NCBI GenBank assembly: GCA_964574605.1
Contig: CAZNOK010000001.1
Span: 1-64,000 of the forward strand
Source of the DNA: CAIKAP01 sp964574605
GTDB lineage: Bacteria; Verrucomicrobiota; Verrucomicrobiia; Palsa-1439
Direction: 5' to 3'
Length of the DNA: 64,000 bases
Shown: piece by piece, positions 25,290-34,106 of the stretch
Position numbering within the stretch: the stretch's first letter is position 1
Layout: each line of letters begins with the position of its first letter
Translations under genes and position numbers: made by a program
The notes under the pieces: generated by a model
The model's input: the letters and a program-made list of their open reading frames with translations, nothing else
Database searches by the model: none
What the model was told of the DNA's origin: nothing

Positions 25290-27401
25290 ATGTTACGGAT
25301 CTTCCACATCGGGTCCATTCGGCGGAGGCTGCTGCTGGCCATCCTGCTGACCAGCACGGCGGCGGTGTTGATCACTGTGACAGTCATCGTTGCTTACGAA
25401 CATGTCCGAATCCGGGAAGCGACGAAGACCCGATTGTACGCCGAAACCGAACTGATTGCGCGGGCAACGGACGACGCGTTGGCGTCCGGCGACATCGCGA
25501 CGGCAAAGGAAGTATTGAGCGCCCTCTGGATGCGGCGCGGTGCGATCTCTGCCTGTCTCCACACTCCCGACGGCAAGCTCTTTGCCACGTACGACTTGCA
25601 GAATTCATTCGAGCCGCCACCGCCCGCGCCCGGCGACGTCAAGTTCGGCTCGGAGTACGCGCAGTTGTGCCGGCCAGTGATGCGCGACAACAAGCTTGTC
25701 GGCTTCGTAACAATGCGCTCTGAGATACAGCAGCAAGTGCGAGAATTGCGCCGGCTCGCCGGCATTGCGCTGGCCACAATTGCCGGGGCGTTGGTAGTGG
25801 CGCTGGTGTTGTCGTTCCAACTGCGACAATTCATCTCGGCGCCGCTGCTGGCGCTGACGCGCGCGGCGCGCGCCGTCGCCCAGCAGGACTACAGCGTGCG
25901 CGTGACCAAACGAAGCCGCGACGAAACCGGTGAACTCACTGACGCCTTCAACCAGATGCTCGACACCATCGCGCGGCGCGAAGCCGATCTCGCTGCGAGC
26001 GAAGAACGTTACCGGTTGCTCGTCGAGAGCGCGCCCGAAGGGATCATGGTCGTCGCGAATGGGCTGGTGGCATTCATCAATGAGAACGGGGCGAAGATGC
26101 TTGGCGCGCGCGCCGCCGCCGAGTTGATCGGACGCGCCGCAATGGAGTTTGTCCATCCTGATTTTCACGAGCAGGTTTGCAAGCGGACGGAGCGCCTGAC
26201 GCAGGAACGACAGGTCGTCCCACTGCTTGAGAAGCGGTATGTTCGGCTGGATGGCAGTGTGTTCGACGTCGAGGTCAACGCGCAGCCGGTGTTGCATCAG
26301 GGCCAGGAGGCCATTCGGGTGTTCTTCCGTGACATCACCGAGCGCAAGAAAGCCGAGGAGGCGCTCGCGCAGAGCCGTCGTTTTATCGAGCACATCGCCG
26401 AGACCATGCCGGACGTTGTGTGTGTGCATGACTTGGTCTCGCGGCGCAACGTCTATATCAACCGCGCCGTGCAACGCATTCTCGGTTTGACGCCGGAACA
26501 ATTTCTCGCCGAGCCGACGGGACATTTCGTTCATCCCGATGACGCGCTTCGTCTCGCCGCGCACAGTGCGTCCGTGGCCGCGGCGCGCGACGGTGAAATT
26601 GTGGAAACGACTTGTCGCTTTCGCGACACTGACGGGCACTGGCATTTACTGGAGCTGCGGGACACGGTTTTCACGCGTCTTCCCGACGGTACGGTTCAGC
26701 AAGTCATCGGCGTGGCCACCGACGTCACTGCCCACCGTGAACTCGAACAGGAGGTCCTTGCGATCAGCGAACGCGAGCGCGCCCGCATTGGGCAGGACGT
26801 TCACGATGGTCTTTGCCAGCAGTTGGTTGGCGTGACGTTTGTCGTCAAACTGCTTCGGGAGAAGCTCAAGGGCAAGAACATGGCGGAGTCTGCGGATCTT
26901 GAGGAGATAGAGGATTTGGTGCGTGAGGCCATTACTGAGGCACGGGAAATCTCCCATGCTCTCTATCCTGAGCGATTCCTTGAAGGGGGTCTTTGTGTCG
27001 CACTCCAGAATCTTGCCGCCCAAACCAGTAAACGATATTCGGTTCAATGTGTCACAGATTGCCCGGACATTGTCTTGCCGATTGACGACCACGCGGCGCT
27101 CCACCTTTATCGCATTGTTCAGGAGGCCGTTACCAATGCCGTCAAGCATGCGAATCCGGGGCGGATTCATATCAGTCTCCGCGTGGATGGCAGCTTGTTG
27201 CGGTTGACTGTCCAGGACGATGGGGTTGGGATTTCGGACAAGGCGGACCAAAACGGCGGGTTGGGGTTGCGGATCATGCGCTACCGCGCCCACATGATCG
27301 GTGGCAACCTTGCGATCCAGCCTGCGGAAGGCGGCGGCACCCTCATCACCTGTCGGTGCCCCGGTTCCGGCGAAACAGGTGTCGAAGGAGCCATTATCTA
27401 A
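25290..27401 (+). CDS. Membrane sensor histidine kinase (HAMP-PAS-PAS-HisKA_3)
   Basis: A 703-aa kinase. A first membrane helix (residues 12-34) and a second (about 165-185) enclose a periplasmic sensor of about 130 residues. A HAMP domain follows (ISAPLLALTRAARAVAQQDYSVRV), then two PAS domains (YRLLVESAPEGIMVVANG and FIEHIAETMPDVVCVHD). The dimerisation domain is of the NarX/DegS type, ERERARIGQDVHDGLCQQL with phospho-acceptor His505. The HATPase domain has VQEAVTNAVKHANPG and DDGVGISDKADQNGGLGLRIMRYR. ATG at 25290 was chosen because the frame before it runs through the repeat. No LuxR-type response regulator is adjacent, so it is an orphan kinase in this window. Confidence 0.92.
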   Translation: MLRIFHIGSIRRRLLLAILLTSTAAVLITVTVIVAYEHVRIREATKTRLYAETELIARATDDALASGDIATAKEVLSALWMRRGAISACLHTPDGKLFATYDLQNSFEPPPPAPGDVKFGSEYAQLCRPVMRDNKLVGFVTMRSEIQQQVRELRRLAGIALATIAGALVVALVLSFQLRQFISAPLLALTRAARAVAQQDYSVRVTKRSRDETGELTDAFNQMLDTIARREADLAASEERYRLLVESAPEGIMVVANGLVAFINENGAKMLGARAAAELIGRAAMEFVHPDFHEQVCKRTERLTQERQVVPLLEKRYVRLDGSVFDVEVNAQPVLHQGQEAIRVFFRDITERKKAEEALAQSRRFIEHIAETMPDVVCVHDLVSRRNVYINRAVQRILGLTPEQFLAEPTGHFVHPDDALRLAAHSASVAAARDGEIVETTCRFRDTDGHWHLLELRDTVFTRLPDGTVQQVIGVATDVTAHRELEQEVLAISERERARIGQDVHDGLCQQLVGVTFVVKLLREKLKGKNMAESADLEEIEDLVREAITEAREISHALYPERFLEGGLCVALQNLAAQTSKRYSVQCVTDCPDIVLPIDDHAALHLYRIVQEAVTNAVKHANPGRIHISLRVDGSLLRLTVQDDGVGISDKADQNGGLGLRIMRYRAHMIGGNLAIQPAEGGGTLITCRCPGSGETGVEGAII

Positions 27402-27419
27402 AGGGTCGTTGCAGACGCG

Positions 27420-27585
27420 TGGATGGTACCAACCGGGACTTTGACTCCGTCCAAGGCGGCCAGATGTTGGTCATCCCCGAACCAAACGTGCTCCTGCTCT
27501 GGGTGAGCGGCTTGCCACGATCTACGCCGCCCGCCGCCGTCTCAATGGCCGCAAGAACAACAAGCCGCCTCCGCCTGCGTCTTGA
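27420..27585 (+). pseudogene. PEP-CTERM protein C-terminal remnant, frameshifted
   Basis: The first frame encodes FDSVQGGQMLVIPEPNVLLLWVSGL, ending with the V-I-P-E-P motif and a hydrophobic stretch. The continuation ATIYAARRRLNGRK lies in another frame, up to a stop at 27583-27585. Joined, they form a PEP-CTERM sorting signal: PEP, a transmembrane segment and an Arg-rich tail. A single-base deletion near 27510 would explain the shift. The rest of the gene is missing, since the histidine kinase ends at 27401. Confidence 0.6.
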
Positions 27586-27621
27586 CGCGTTCGCAAGGCG
27601 CGCCTACTATGCGCGCCAATC

Positions 27622-28833
27622 ATGGCTGAGATCCAACCATTCCACGGCGTTCTCTACAACAGTCAACGGGTGCATCTCGCTGATGTGTTGACGCAACCCT
27701 ATGACAAAATCAACGCCGAGATGCGTGAACGTTACCTTGCCGCATCGCCCCACAATCTCATCCGCATCGAGCTTGGCAAGGAGGATCCCTCCGATAATGA
27801 AACCTCCAACAAGTACACTCGTGCCGCTGCGCTTTACAAACGGTGGCTGAATGAGGGTGTCTTGCGTCGAGCAGACAAGCCCGCACTCTATTGGCTTGAA
27901 CAAACATTCGCCGCGCCGGGAGGCTCACAAACGCAGACCCGCAGGGGCCTGATCTGCCGCGCTCGCCTCAGCCGATGGGACGAAGGCCACGTCCTGCCAC
28001 ACGAACACACGCTCGCCAAACCCAAGGCCGACCGCATGTCGCTCCTACGTGCCGTGGGCGCCCAACAGGGGCAGATCTTCATGCTCCATCCGCAACCGAT
28101 TCCTGCGCCCAGACTCGGCGCGCCGTTGTATTCGCTCGTGGACGACTACGATGTTACCAACGCGCTTTGGGAAATCAGCGAGCCTGCGCAAATCGCTGCG
28201 ATTCAAGCGGCGCTTCGTCCGCAAACCTTCTACATTGCCGACGGGCATCACCGCTACGAGACGGCACTCGCTTTCCGCGATGAGGCTGGGACGGAAGCTT
28301 CCCAATACGTGATGGCCACCATCGTGGACATGAACGATCCCGGCTTGGTCATCCTGCCCACGCACCGCACCGTCGCCAACCTGACCAGCTTTGACCCGCG
28401 CAAGTTCCGCGAGAAGCTGGCCGGCAGTTTTCATATCGAACCGACCGGCACGCAGGGGATTGGGATGACCGATGCGCTGGGCCGCGTCACATTGCGTCCG
28501 AAGAACCCGTCGGCGCTCAAGCCGCTGTTTGCCGGCAAGCCGTCGCTCTGGGACACTCTCGACGTGGCGATTCTTCACGTCGCCATACTCGAAGCGTTGC
28601 TTGGAATTGACGAGGTTCGACTGCGCGAGGAGTCTAACGTCACCTACTGGCGCGAACCGGAGAAGGCGTTGGAGCAAGTGCAATCCGGCAAGGCGCAATT
28701 GGCGTTCTTCCTTCAACCGACGCCGGTATCCGCGGTGAAAGCCGTCGCGGACGCTCGGTCGCGAATGCCGCAGAAGAGCACCGACTTCTACCCGAAACTG
28801 CTTTCGGGAATGGTCATGTACGAGGTGCGCTGA
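27622..28833 (+). CDS. DUF1015 family protein
   Basis: A 403-aa cytoplasmic protein. It begins IQPFHGVLYNSQRVHLADVLTQPYDKINAEMRERYLAASPHNLIRIELGK, the hallmark start of DUF1015, and contains YIADGHHRYETALAFRDE, the conserved D-G-H-H-R-Y-E motif, as well as ATIVDMNDPGLVILPTHRTV. Its C-terminus has the family's FLLQPT-type block (AFFLQPTPVSAV). Length is normal. Function is unknown; in other genomes it is often near serine biosynthesis genes, which is not the case here. The last 20 bp overlap the 3' end of coaB, which runs in the opposite direction. Confidence 0.93.
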   Translation: MAEIQPFHGVLYNSQRVHLADVLTQPYDKINAEMRERYLAASPHNLIRIELGKEDPSDNETSNKYTRAAALYKRWLNEGVLRRADKPALYWLEQTFAAPGGSQTQTRRGLICRARLSRWDEGHVLPHEHTLAKPKADRMSLLRAVGAQQGQIFMLHPQPIPAPRLGAPLYSLVDDYDVTNALWEISEPAQIAAIQAALRPQTFYIADGHHRYETALAFRDEAGTEASQYVMATIVDMNDPGLVILPTHRTVANLTSFDPRKFREKLAGSFHIEPTGTQGIGMTDALGRVTLRPKNPSALKPLFAGKPSLWDTLDVAILHVAILEALLGIDEVRLREESNVTYWREPEKALEQVQSGKAQLAFFLQPTPVSAVKAVADARSRMPQKSTDFYPKLLSGMVMYEVR

Positions 28834-29431
28834 CCCGACGCAAAATTTCTCTCGCCACCCGCGCCTTCGACATCTCCGGCAGCCGTTCTACTCGTCCATC
28901 CCGGTACAACAGCGTCACCTGATTCGTGTCGGCCTCCATCGCGCGGGCGTTGTTGGCGACAATCAGATCAAGGTTCTTCCGTCGCAACTTGTCCATTGCA
29001 TTGGCCTCCAGCGCGTCAGTCTCCGCCGCGAACCCGACAAGCACTTGATGGCGTTTGCGTTTACCCAACGCGGCGAGGATGTCCACTGTCGGCATTAACT
29101 CCAGTGTGCCGGAGAAACCGGCTTTCTTGATCTTGTGTGCCGCTGTCTGTCGCGGACGGAAATCGCACACGGCAGCCGTCATGATCACGATGTCGGCTTC
29201 GCACGCCAGCACCGCCTCCGCCATTTCCTGCGCAGTCCTGACAGGCACGAATGTCACGCCAGACGGCGGTTTCAAGGCGACGGGGCCGCTGACAAGCGTG
29301 ACATTGCCGTGCCGTCGCGCGGCGCGCGCGAGCGCGTAACCCATCTTGCCGGAGGAACGGTTGGAAATAAAACGGATCGGGTCGAGAAACTCGCGGGTCG
29401 GCCCGGCCGTGATGAGAAAACGCGGCTTCAC
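28814..29431 (-). CDS. coaB: Phosphopantothenate-cysteine ligase
   Basis: A 205-aa CoaB domain on its own. It begins KPRFLITAGPTREFLDPIRFISNRSSGKMGYALARAARRHG, the nucleotide-binding start, and has MTAAVCDFRPRQTAAHKIKK and VGFAAETDALEANAMDKLRRKNLDLIVANN, the conserved active-site segments. GTG 29431 was chosen because it overlaps the coaC stop by 4 nt (GTGA) and places the first beta strand at residue 3. It would join 4'-phosphopantothenate to cysteine with CTP. In most bacteria CoaB and CoaC are one fused protein (Dfp); here they are separate but coupled. Confidence 0.9.
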   Translation of the reverse strand: MKPRFLITAGPTREFLDPIRFISNRSSGKMGYALARAARRHGNVTLVSGPVALKPPSGVTFVPVRTAQEMAEAVLACEADIVIMTAAVCDFRPRQTAAHKIKKAGFSGTLELMPTVDILAALGKRKRHQVLVGFAAETDALEANAMDKLRRKNLDLIVANNARAMEADTNQVTLLYRDGRVERLPEMSKARVAREILRRVSAPRT

Positions 29432-29970
29432 AGCAGTTTCAGCGCGCGTTCGATAATCTTCTCTGACGGCCAGAGACGGCCGATGCCTTCGTACCCACAA
29501 GCCAACTGCCCCTTGTCAGGGCCGATAAACTCGACGCCGCGTTTTTTGAGCGTCGCGACGTTGGCTTGTGTGGCCGGGTGGAGCCACATCTTGCCATTCA
29601 TGGCGGGGGCGACCAGCACTTTCGCTTCGGGACGCAACGCGAGTGCGATGGTGCTGAGCGCATCGTCGGCGATGCCGGTGGCCATCTTGGCAATGATGTT
29701 GGCCGTGGCGGGCGCGATCAGCAACAGGTCGGCGGCGTCGGCGATGGCAATGTGCGTCGGACACCATTCGCGCTCGACAAACAAATCTAGCGTGACCGGC
29801 TGGCGCGAGATGGTTTCCAGCGTCAGCGGTGTGATGAACTGCGTGGCGTTCTTGGTCATCACACAGTGGACGGTGTGCCCCACCTTCACAAGCTGGCTGG
29901 CGATGTCGGCGGCCTTGTAGGCGGCGATGGAACCGGTGACGCCTAGGACAATAGTTCTCTTTGCACCCAT
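29428..29970 (-). CDS. coaC: Phosphopantothenoylcysteine decarboxylase
   Basis: A 180-aa flavoprotein. It starts MGAKRTIVLGVTGSIAAYKAADIASQLVKVGHTVHCVMT and has the flavin segment LLIAPATANIIAKMATGIADD, then VLVAPAMNGKMWLHPATQANVATLKKRGV with the PAMN substrate-recognition motif. ATG 29970 was chosen because AAAGGAGG lies just upstream; this makes it overlap the end of gmk by 28 nt. It would decarboxylate phosphopantothenoyl-cysteine in coenzyme A synthesis, acting with the following coaB. Confidence 0.92.
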   Translation of the reverse strand: MGAKRTIVLGVTGSIAAYKAADIASQLVKVGHTVHCVMTKNATQFITPLTLETISRQPVTLDLFVEREWCPTHIAIADAADLLLIAPATANIIAKMATGIADDALSTIALALRPEAKVLVAPAMNGKMWLHPATQANVATLKKRGVEFIGPDKGQLACGYEGIGRLWPSEKIIERALKLL

Positions 29971-30578
29971 GGCTGGCCTCCTTTCGGGACGCGGCGCGTG
30001 CGGCATTTCTCGGCGATGATGATCGCCTTGGCGTGCGCGACGTCGTCGTCAATGTGTCCGGTGACAATCGCATAATCGTACTCGCGCCAGTGAGCCATTT
30101 CCTCCTTGGCGATGCGCAAACGCTGTTGAATCGTCGCCTCGTCGTCTTGGGCGCGCTTGCGGAGGCGTTGTTCCAACAACTCCATCGTCGGCGGCATGAG
30201 AAAGAGAGTGACGAGCGAGTCGGCCAACGCGCTATTACGCGCCAGTTTCATGACGTTCGTCGCCCCCTGAACCTCGACGGCCATCAACACTTCTCGTCCC
30301 GCCGCGATTTGTTCCTCGACGAACCGGCGCGGCGTGCCGTAATAGTGGCCAGTGTATTGGGCGTGTTCGAGGAAATCGCCGGCGGCGATGCGCCGCTCGA
30401 ACTCATTCTTGCTGAGAAAGAAATAGTCCTTGCCGTCCTGCTCGCCGTGGCGTGGCGCACGGGTGGTGCAGGTGACAACGCGCGTGATGTTCGGGTCCCA
30501 CGCCAGCAGGCGCTGGCAAAGCGTGGTCTTGCCGCCGCCGGAGGGCGAGGAGATGATGAGGAGCAAGCCGGGTCTCAT
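29943..30578 (-). CDS. gmk: Guanylate kinase
   Basis: A 211-aa protein with the P-loop SSPSGGGKTTLCQRLL, the GMP-binding CTTRAPRHGEQDGKDYFFLSKNEF and the segment GDFLEHAQYTGHYYGTPRRFVEEQ. Together these define GMP kinase. ATG 30578 was chosen because it overlaps the yicC stop by 4 nt and matches the family start MRPGLLLIISSPSG. The yicC-gmk order is conserved widely in bacteria; rpoZ, often next, is absent here. Confidence 0.95.
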   Translation of the reverse strand: MRPGLLLIISSPSGGGKTTLCQRLLAWDPNITRVVTCTTRAPRHGEQDGKDYFFLSKNEFERRIAAGDFLEHAQYTGHYYGTPRRFVEEQIAAGREVLMAVEVQGATNVMKLARNSALADSLVTLFLMPPTMELLEQRLRKRAQDDEATIQQRLRIAKEEMAHWREYDYAIVTGHIDDDVAHAKAIIIAEKCRTRRVPKGGQPWVQRELLS

Positions 30579-31447
30579 TCGATGTTTTGCACCTGTTCGC
30601 GGATCTTTTCCAGTTCCGCCTTCATTTTGATGACCTGTTGCGAGATCTCCGCGGCGTTGGCTTTCGAGCCGATGGTGTTGATCTCGCGGTTCATTTCCTG
30701 CGCGAGGAAGTCCAGTGTGCGGCCCACCGGTTCCGCCGACTTCAGCGAGGCGCGGAACTGTTGGAAATGGCTCTCCAAGCGTGTGAGTTCTTCTGTGATG
30801 TCGCAACGGTCGGCAAAGAAGACGACTTCCTTGGCCAGCCGTTCATCATCAATCGGCACTTCCAGCCCGGCCTCCTTGATGCGAGCGTGTAACTGTTCCC
30901 GATACCGTTTCACCGTGTCCGGAGCTGCGGTACGGATAGCTGTCGCCCCCGCGATCAACAGGTCAAGCCGCTTCGCAAGATCGGTCGCAAGGTGTTTTCC
31001 CTCTTTCTCGCGCATTTTCACAAGCCGGTCGAGGGCTTTCTTCAGGGCGCTTTCCACGCTGGGCCAGAGGGCATCGGCATTGAGGGTGGATTCGGCGAGC
31101 TTCAGCACGCCGGGGGCGCGCAGGATGGCGTCGAGGGTGAGCGTGCCGTTGAGCCTGAGTTCCTTCTGGAGCTTTTGGATGGCGCGCAAATACGCCTTGG
31201 CCAGCGCCGTGTCCAGTTCGACGTGCTCTGCTGCGTCGCCGCGATGAAAGGTGACGACGGCGTTGATGCGGCCACGGGAAACTTGGGCATTGATCTCGTC
31301 GCGGATACGCGGCTCCAACTCATCCAGTTCCGCCGGCAGTTTGATGGAGATGTCGCTCTGTTTGCGGTTCACCGAGTTCAACTCGACGCTGAGCTTGAAT
31401 CCGCCTTGGACGTGTTCGCCGCGTCCGTATCCGGTCATGCTGCGCAT
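30575..31447 (-). CDS. yicC: YicC family endoribonuclease
   Basis: A 290-aa protein starting MRSMTGYGRGE, the family signature, followed by VELNSVNRKQSDISIKLP and a long acidic-basic helical middle. The C-terminal part (DUF1732) reads RLESHFQQFRASLKSAEPVGRTLDFLAQEMNREINTIGSKAN, which contains the conserved E-P-x-G-R-x-L-D-F-L-x-Q-E-M-x-R-E block. E. coli YicC is an endoribonuclease linked to RNA turnover. It starts 1 bp after trpB ends and overlaps gmk by 4 nt. Confidence 0.95.
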   Translation of the reverse strand: MRSMTGYGRGEHVQGGFKLSVELNSVNRKQSDISIKLPAELDELEPRIRDEINAQVSRGRINAVVTFHRGDAAEHVELDTALAKAYLRAIQKLQKELRLNGTLTLDAILRAPGVLKLAESTLNADALWPSVESALKKALDRLVKMREKEGKHLATDLAKRLDLLIAGATAIRTAAPDTVKRYREQLHARIKEAGLEVPIDDERLAKEVVFFADRCDITEELTRLESHFQQFRASLKSAEPVGRTLDFLAQEMNREINTIGSKANAAEISQQVIKMKAELEKIREQVQNIE

Positions 31448-31448
31448 G

Positions 31449-32639
31449 TTATTTCTCCAGTTTCAAAATGTCGGCCACCTGCATCACGTCCTTGTCGCCG
31501 CGGCCGCTAAGGTTCACGATGACAACGCCGCGGAGCTTCCGCGCGTTCTTCATCACGTAGGCGACGGCGTGGGCACTTTCCAACGCCGGGATGATGCCCT
31601 CGACGCGCGAGCAAAACTGGAACGCATCCAGCGCCTCGTCATCGGTGGCGTAAGTGTATTCGATGCGTTTCAGGTCGCGCAAATAACTGTGCTCAGGGCC
31701 GACGGCGGCGTAGTCGAGGCCCGCACTGACGGAGTGGGTGAGCATGATCTGGCCGTTGTCATCCTGAAGCACGAACGTTCGTGTGCCCTGCAGAACGCCG
31801 AGTGAACCGCCCTTCTGGAACCGCGCGGCGTGATCGCCCGGCTTGATGCCGCGGCCACCACCTTCGACGCCAATCATGCGGACGCGCTTGTCGCCGAGGA
31901 AGGCGTGAAAAAGCCCAATGGAGTTCGAGCCGCCGCCGACGCAAGCGACAAGCGCGTTTGGCAGGCGTTTCTCCTTCGCCAGAATCTGTCGGCGCGCTTC
32001 GCGTCCGATGACGCTCTGGAAATCGCGAACCATCATGGGGTAGGGGTGTGCGCCGAGAACGCTGCCGAGGATGTAATGGGTTGTGCGGACGTTAGTCACC
32101 CAATCGCGCATCGCCTCGTTGATAGCTTCTTTGAGTGTTTGCTGCCCCGCAGTGACAGAGCGCACTTCGGCGCCGAGGAGGCGCATCCGATAGACATTGA
32201 GAGCTTGGCGCTGCATGTCCACCGCGCCCATATAAACGACGCACTCCATCCCGAACATCGCCGCAACGGTCGCGGTGGCAACGCCGTGCTGGCCTGCGCC
32301 AGTTTCGGCGATGATCCGGCGTTTGCCCATGCGCTCGGCGAGCAGAATTTGGCCGATGGTGTTATTGATCTTGTGAGCACCGGTGTGGAGCAGGTCTTCG
32401 CGCTTGAGGTAGATTCTCGGCCCCCGAAGTTCGCGCGTCATCCGCTCGGCAAAATAGAGCGGGGTGGGGCGGCCGCAATACTCGCGGAGGTAGTAGTCCA
32501 GTTCCGCCGTGAATCGCTTGTCGCGTCGCGCCTTTTCGTATTCGCGCGTCAATTCCTGCAACGGCGCCATGAGCGTTTCCGGCACGTACATGCCGCCGTA
32601 CGGGCCGAAGTGGCCGCCGCTGTCAGGAACAATCTTCAT
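31449..32639 (-). CDS. trpB: Tryptophan synthase beta chain
   Basis: A 396-aa TrpB. It begins MKIVPDSGGHFGPYGGMYVPETL; the PLP-binding lysine lies in LKREDLLHTGAHKINNT, and further motifs are ETGAGQHGVATATVAA and CVGGGSNSIGLFHAFL, the phosphate-binding loop. ATG 32639 overlaps the trpF stop by 4 nt; a GTG at 32651 is a less likely start. It condenses indole with serine. The usual partner trpA is not in the window, which is notable in an otherwise compact trpCFB run. Confidence 0.95.
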   Translation of the reverse strand: MKIVPDSGGHFGPYGGMYVPETLMAPLQELTREYEKARRDKRFTAELDYYLREYCGRPTPLYFAERMTRELRGPRIYLKREDLLHTGAHKINNTIGQILLAERMGKRRIIAETGAGQHGVATATVAAMFGMECVVYMGAVDMQRQALNVYRMRLLGAEVRSVTAGQQTLKEAINEAMRDWVTNVRTTHYILGSVLGAHPYPMMVRDFQSVIGREARRQILAKEKRLPNALVACVGGGSNSIGLFHAFLGDKRVRMIGVEGGGRGIKPGDHAARFQKGGSLGVLQGTRTFVLQDDNGQIMLTHSVSAGLDYAAVGPEHSYLRDLKRIEYTYATDDEALDAFQFCSRVEGIIPALESAHAVAYVMKNARKLRGVVIVNLSGRGDKDVMQVADILKLEK

Positions 32640-33247
32640 ACGTTTCTGCACGCTTCAACAAATCTCCTCAACTTCTCCGGGTTTTTCCGTCCCGGCTCGC
32701 GTTCAACGCCGCTGGCAACATCCACGGCGTACGGTTGCACGGTTCGGATCGCATCGCGCACGTTGTCGGGCGTCAACCCTCCCGACAAAATGATTGGTCG
32801 GCCCAGCGATTTCGCCTGTGCCGCCAGCGACCAGTCGAACGTCTTGCCCGTGCCGCCGCGCTGACAATCAGTGTAGGTGTCCAGCAGGAGCGCGTCAACA
32901 TCGTACTCCGCCGCCGTTCGCAACGATTCGGCGTCACGAACACGGATGGCCTTGATTTTCTTGGCGGAGAATCTCCGGCAAAACGCGGGTGATTCATCGC
33001 CATGAAATTGGAGCATGGTCAGGCCGCACTCTTGGAATGTCTGGCGGATGTTTGCCTCGGTCTCGTTGACAAACACGCCGACCTTTTCCACGGTCACGGC
33101 GCCGCAAATCTGTGCCGCAACTTCACGACTGATGGCGCGCGCGCTTTTCGCGTAGAAGATGAAGCCGAGCATGTCGGCGCCCAACTCGACCGCCAGCCGG
33201 GCATCGTCGAGGTTGGTGATGCCACAGATCTTGATAAGTGGTCGCAT
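32636..33247 (-). CDS. trpF: Phosphoribosylanthranilate isomerase
   Basis: A 203-aa TIM barrel. It starts MRPLIKICGITNLDDARLAVELGADMLGFIFYAKSAR, with the catalytic Cys in KICGIT, and has VFVNE, QFHGDES, LLLDTYTDCQRGGTGKTFDW and ILSGGLTPDNV, where the catalytic Asp and phosphate-binding loops sit. It performs the Amadori rearrangement in tryptophan synthesis. It is separated from trpC by 71 bp that hold a repeat hairpin and is coupled to trpB. Confidence 0.95.
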   Translation of the reverse strand: MRPLIKICGITNLDDARLAVELGADMLGFIFYAKSARAISREVAAQICGAVTVEKVGVFVNETEANIRQTFQECGLTMLQFHGDESPAFCRRFSAKKIKAIRVRDAESLRTAAEYDVDALLLDTYTDCQRGGTGKTFDWSLAAQAKSLGRPIILSGGLTPDNVRDAIRTVQPYAVDVASGVEREPGRKNPEKLRRFVEACRNV

Positions 33248-33270
33248 CCGTTATGTCGTGTTGTTTTGCA

Positions 33271-33296
33271 TTGTAGGCCGCGTCACCTGACGCGGC
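33271..33296. repeat. Single-hairpin copy of the TTGTAGGCC repeat
   Basis: Starts TTGTAG and carries a perfect 9-bp hairpin, GCCGCGTCA (33277-33285) / TGACGCGGC (33288-33296), in the trpC-trpF gap. The first 13 bases match the element at 35282. It looks like a half-length copy. Confidence 0.8.
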
Positions 33297-33318
33297 GCGG
33301 GGTGTGCAAAGGGGGATG

Positions 33319-34104
33319 TCATCCGAGCAGTTCCTTGACCTTGCTGGCGATGTTGCCGCTACGCATGAGCGATTCGCCGACGAGGACGGCTTTGGCGCCC
33401 GCGCGGGCGACGCGCTCAACATCGGCACGGGTGTGGATGCCGCTTTCTGCAACAACGACGCGTTCTTTTGGTATCTTGGCCGCGAGTTTCTCCGTTGTGG
33501 CAAGGCTGACAGCGAAGGTGGCGAGGTCACGATTGTTGATGCCGACAAGTTGGGTGCCGGCGGCCAGCGCGCGGTCAAGCTCTGCTTCGTCGTGGACTTC
33601 GACGAGCGCGGCCATGTGCAGATGTTCGGCAATGGCACGGAACTCGCGCAGTTGTTTGTCGTCGAGAATCGCCGCAATCAGCAACACCGCATCCGCGCCG
33701 CAGGCAGCAGCTTCATGTATCTGAAGCTCCTCGATGATGAAATCCTTCCGCAACAACGGCAGCTTCACCGCGGCACGGATTATCTCAAGATAGCTGATGT
33801 CGCCTTGGAAGAACTCGCGGTCGGTCAGCACCGAGATGGCGGACGCGCCTGCCTGTTCGTAGGCGCGCGCGATGCGAATCGGATCGAAGTTCGGACAGAT
33901 GACGCCGGCTGACGGCGAAGCCTTCTTCACTTCGGCGATCAGGGCGACGCCTTTGTGAGAAGCCAATGTTCCGGAAAAGCTCCGGAAGTCCTTGCGTGCT
34001 GCAGCGCGGCCGCGAAGTTCCTCGGCGCGCGGTAACAAGGCCGCGACTNNNNNNNNNNCTTCGCGGCGTTTCACGGCGACAATCTTGTCGAGGATCGTCG
34101 GCAC
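33319..34104 (-). CDS. trpC: Indole-3-glycerol phosphate synthase (contains assembly gap)
   Basis: A TrpC of about 261 aa. It starts PTILDKIVAVKRRE and has ALIAEVKKASPSAGVICPNFDPIRIARAYEQAGASAISVLTD, the KKASPS active-site lysine segment, LRKDFIIEELQIHEAAACGADAVLLIAA, GINNRDLATF and ESGIHTRADV. GTG 34104 was chosen as start because it begins the PTILDKI strand and is 2 bp after the prfB stop. A run of ten N lies at 34049-34058, near residues 16-19, so the true length there is unknown, although the frame is kept. It closes the carboxyphenylamino-deoxyribulose phosphate ring. Confidence 0.93.
   Translation of the reverse strand: MPTILDKIVAVKRREXXXXVAALLPRAEELRGRAAARKDFRSFSGTLASHKGVALIAEVKKASPSAGVICPNFDPIRIARAYEQAGASAISVLTDREFFQGDISYLEIIRAAVKLPLLRKDFIIEELQIHEAAACGADAVLLIAAILDDKQLREFRAIAEHLHMAALVEVHDEAELDRALAAGTQLVGINNRDLATFAVSLATTEKLAAKIPKERVVVAESGIHTRADVERVARAGAKAVLVGESLMRSGNIASKVKELLG
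34049..34058. other. Assembly gap (10 N)
   Basis: Ten undetermined bases inside trpC. The count is likely a placeholder, so up to a few residues of the N-terminus may be missing or extra. Confidence 1.
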
Positions 34105-34106
34105 GC

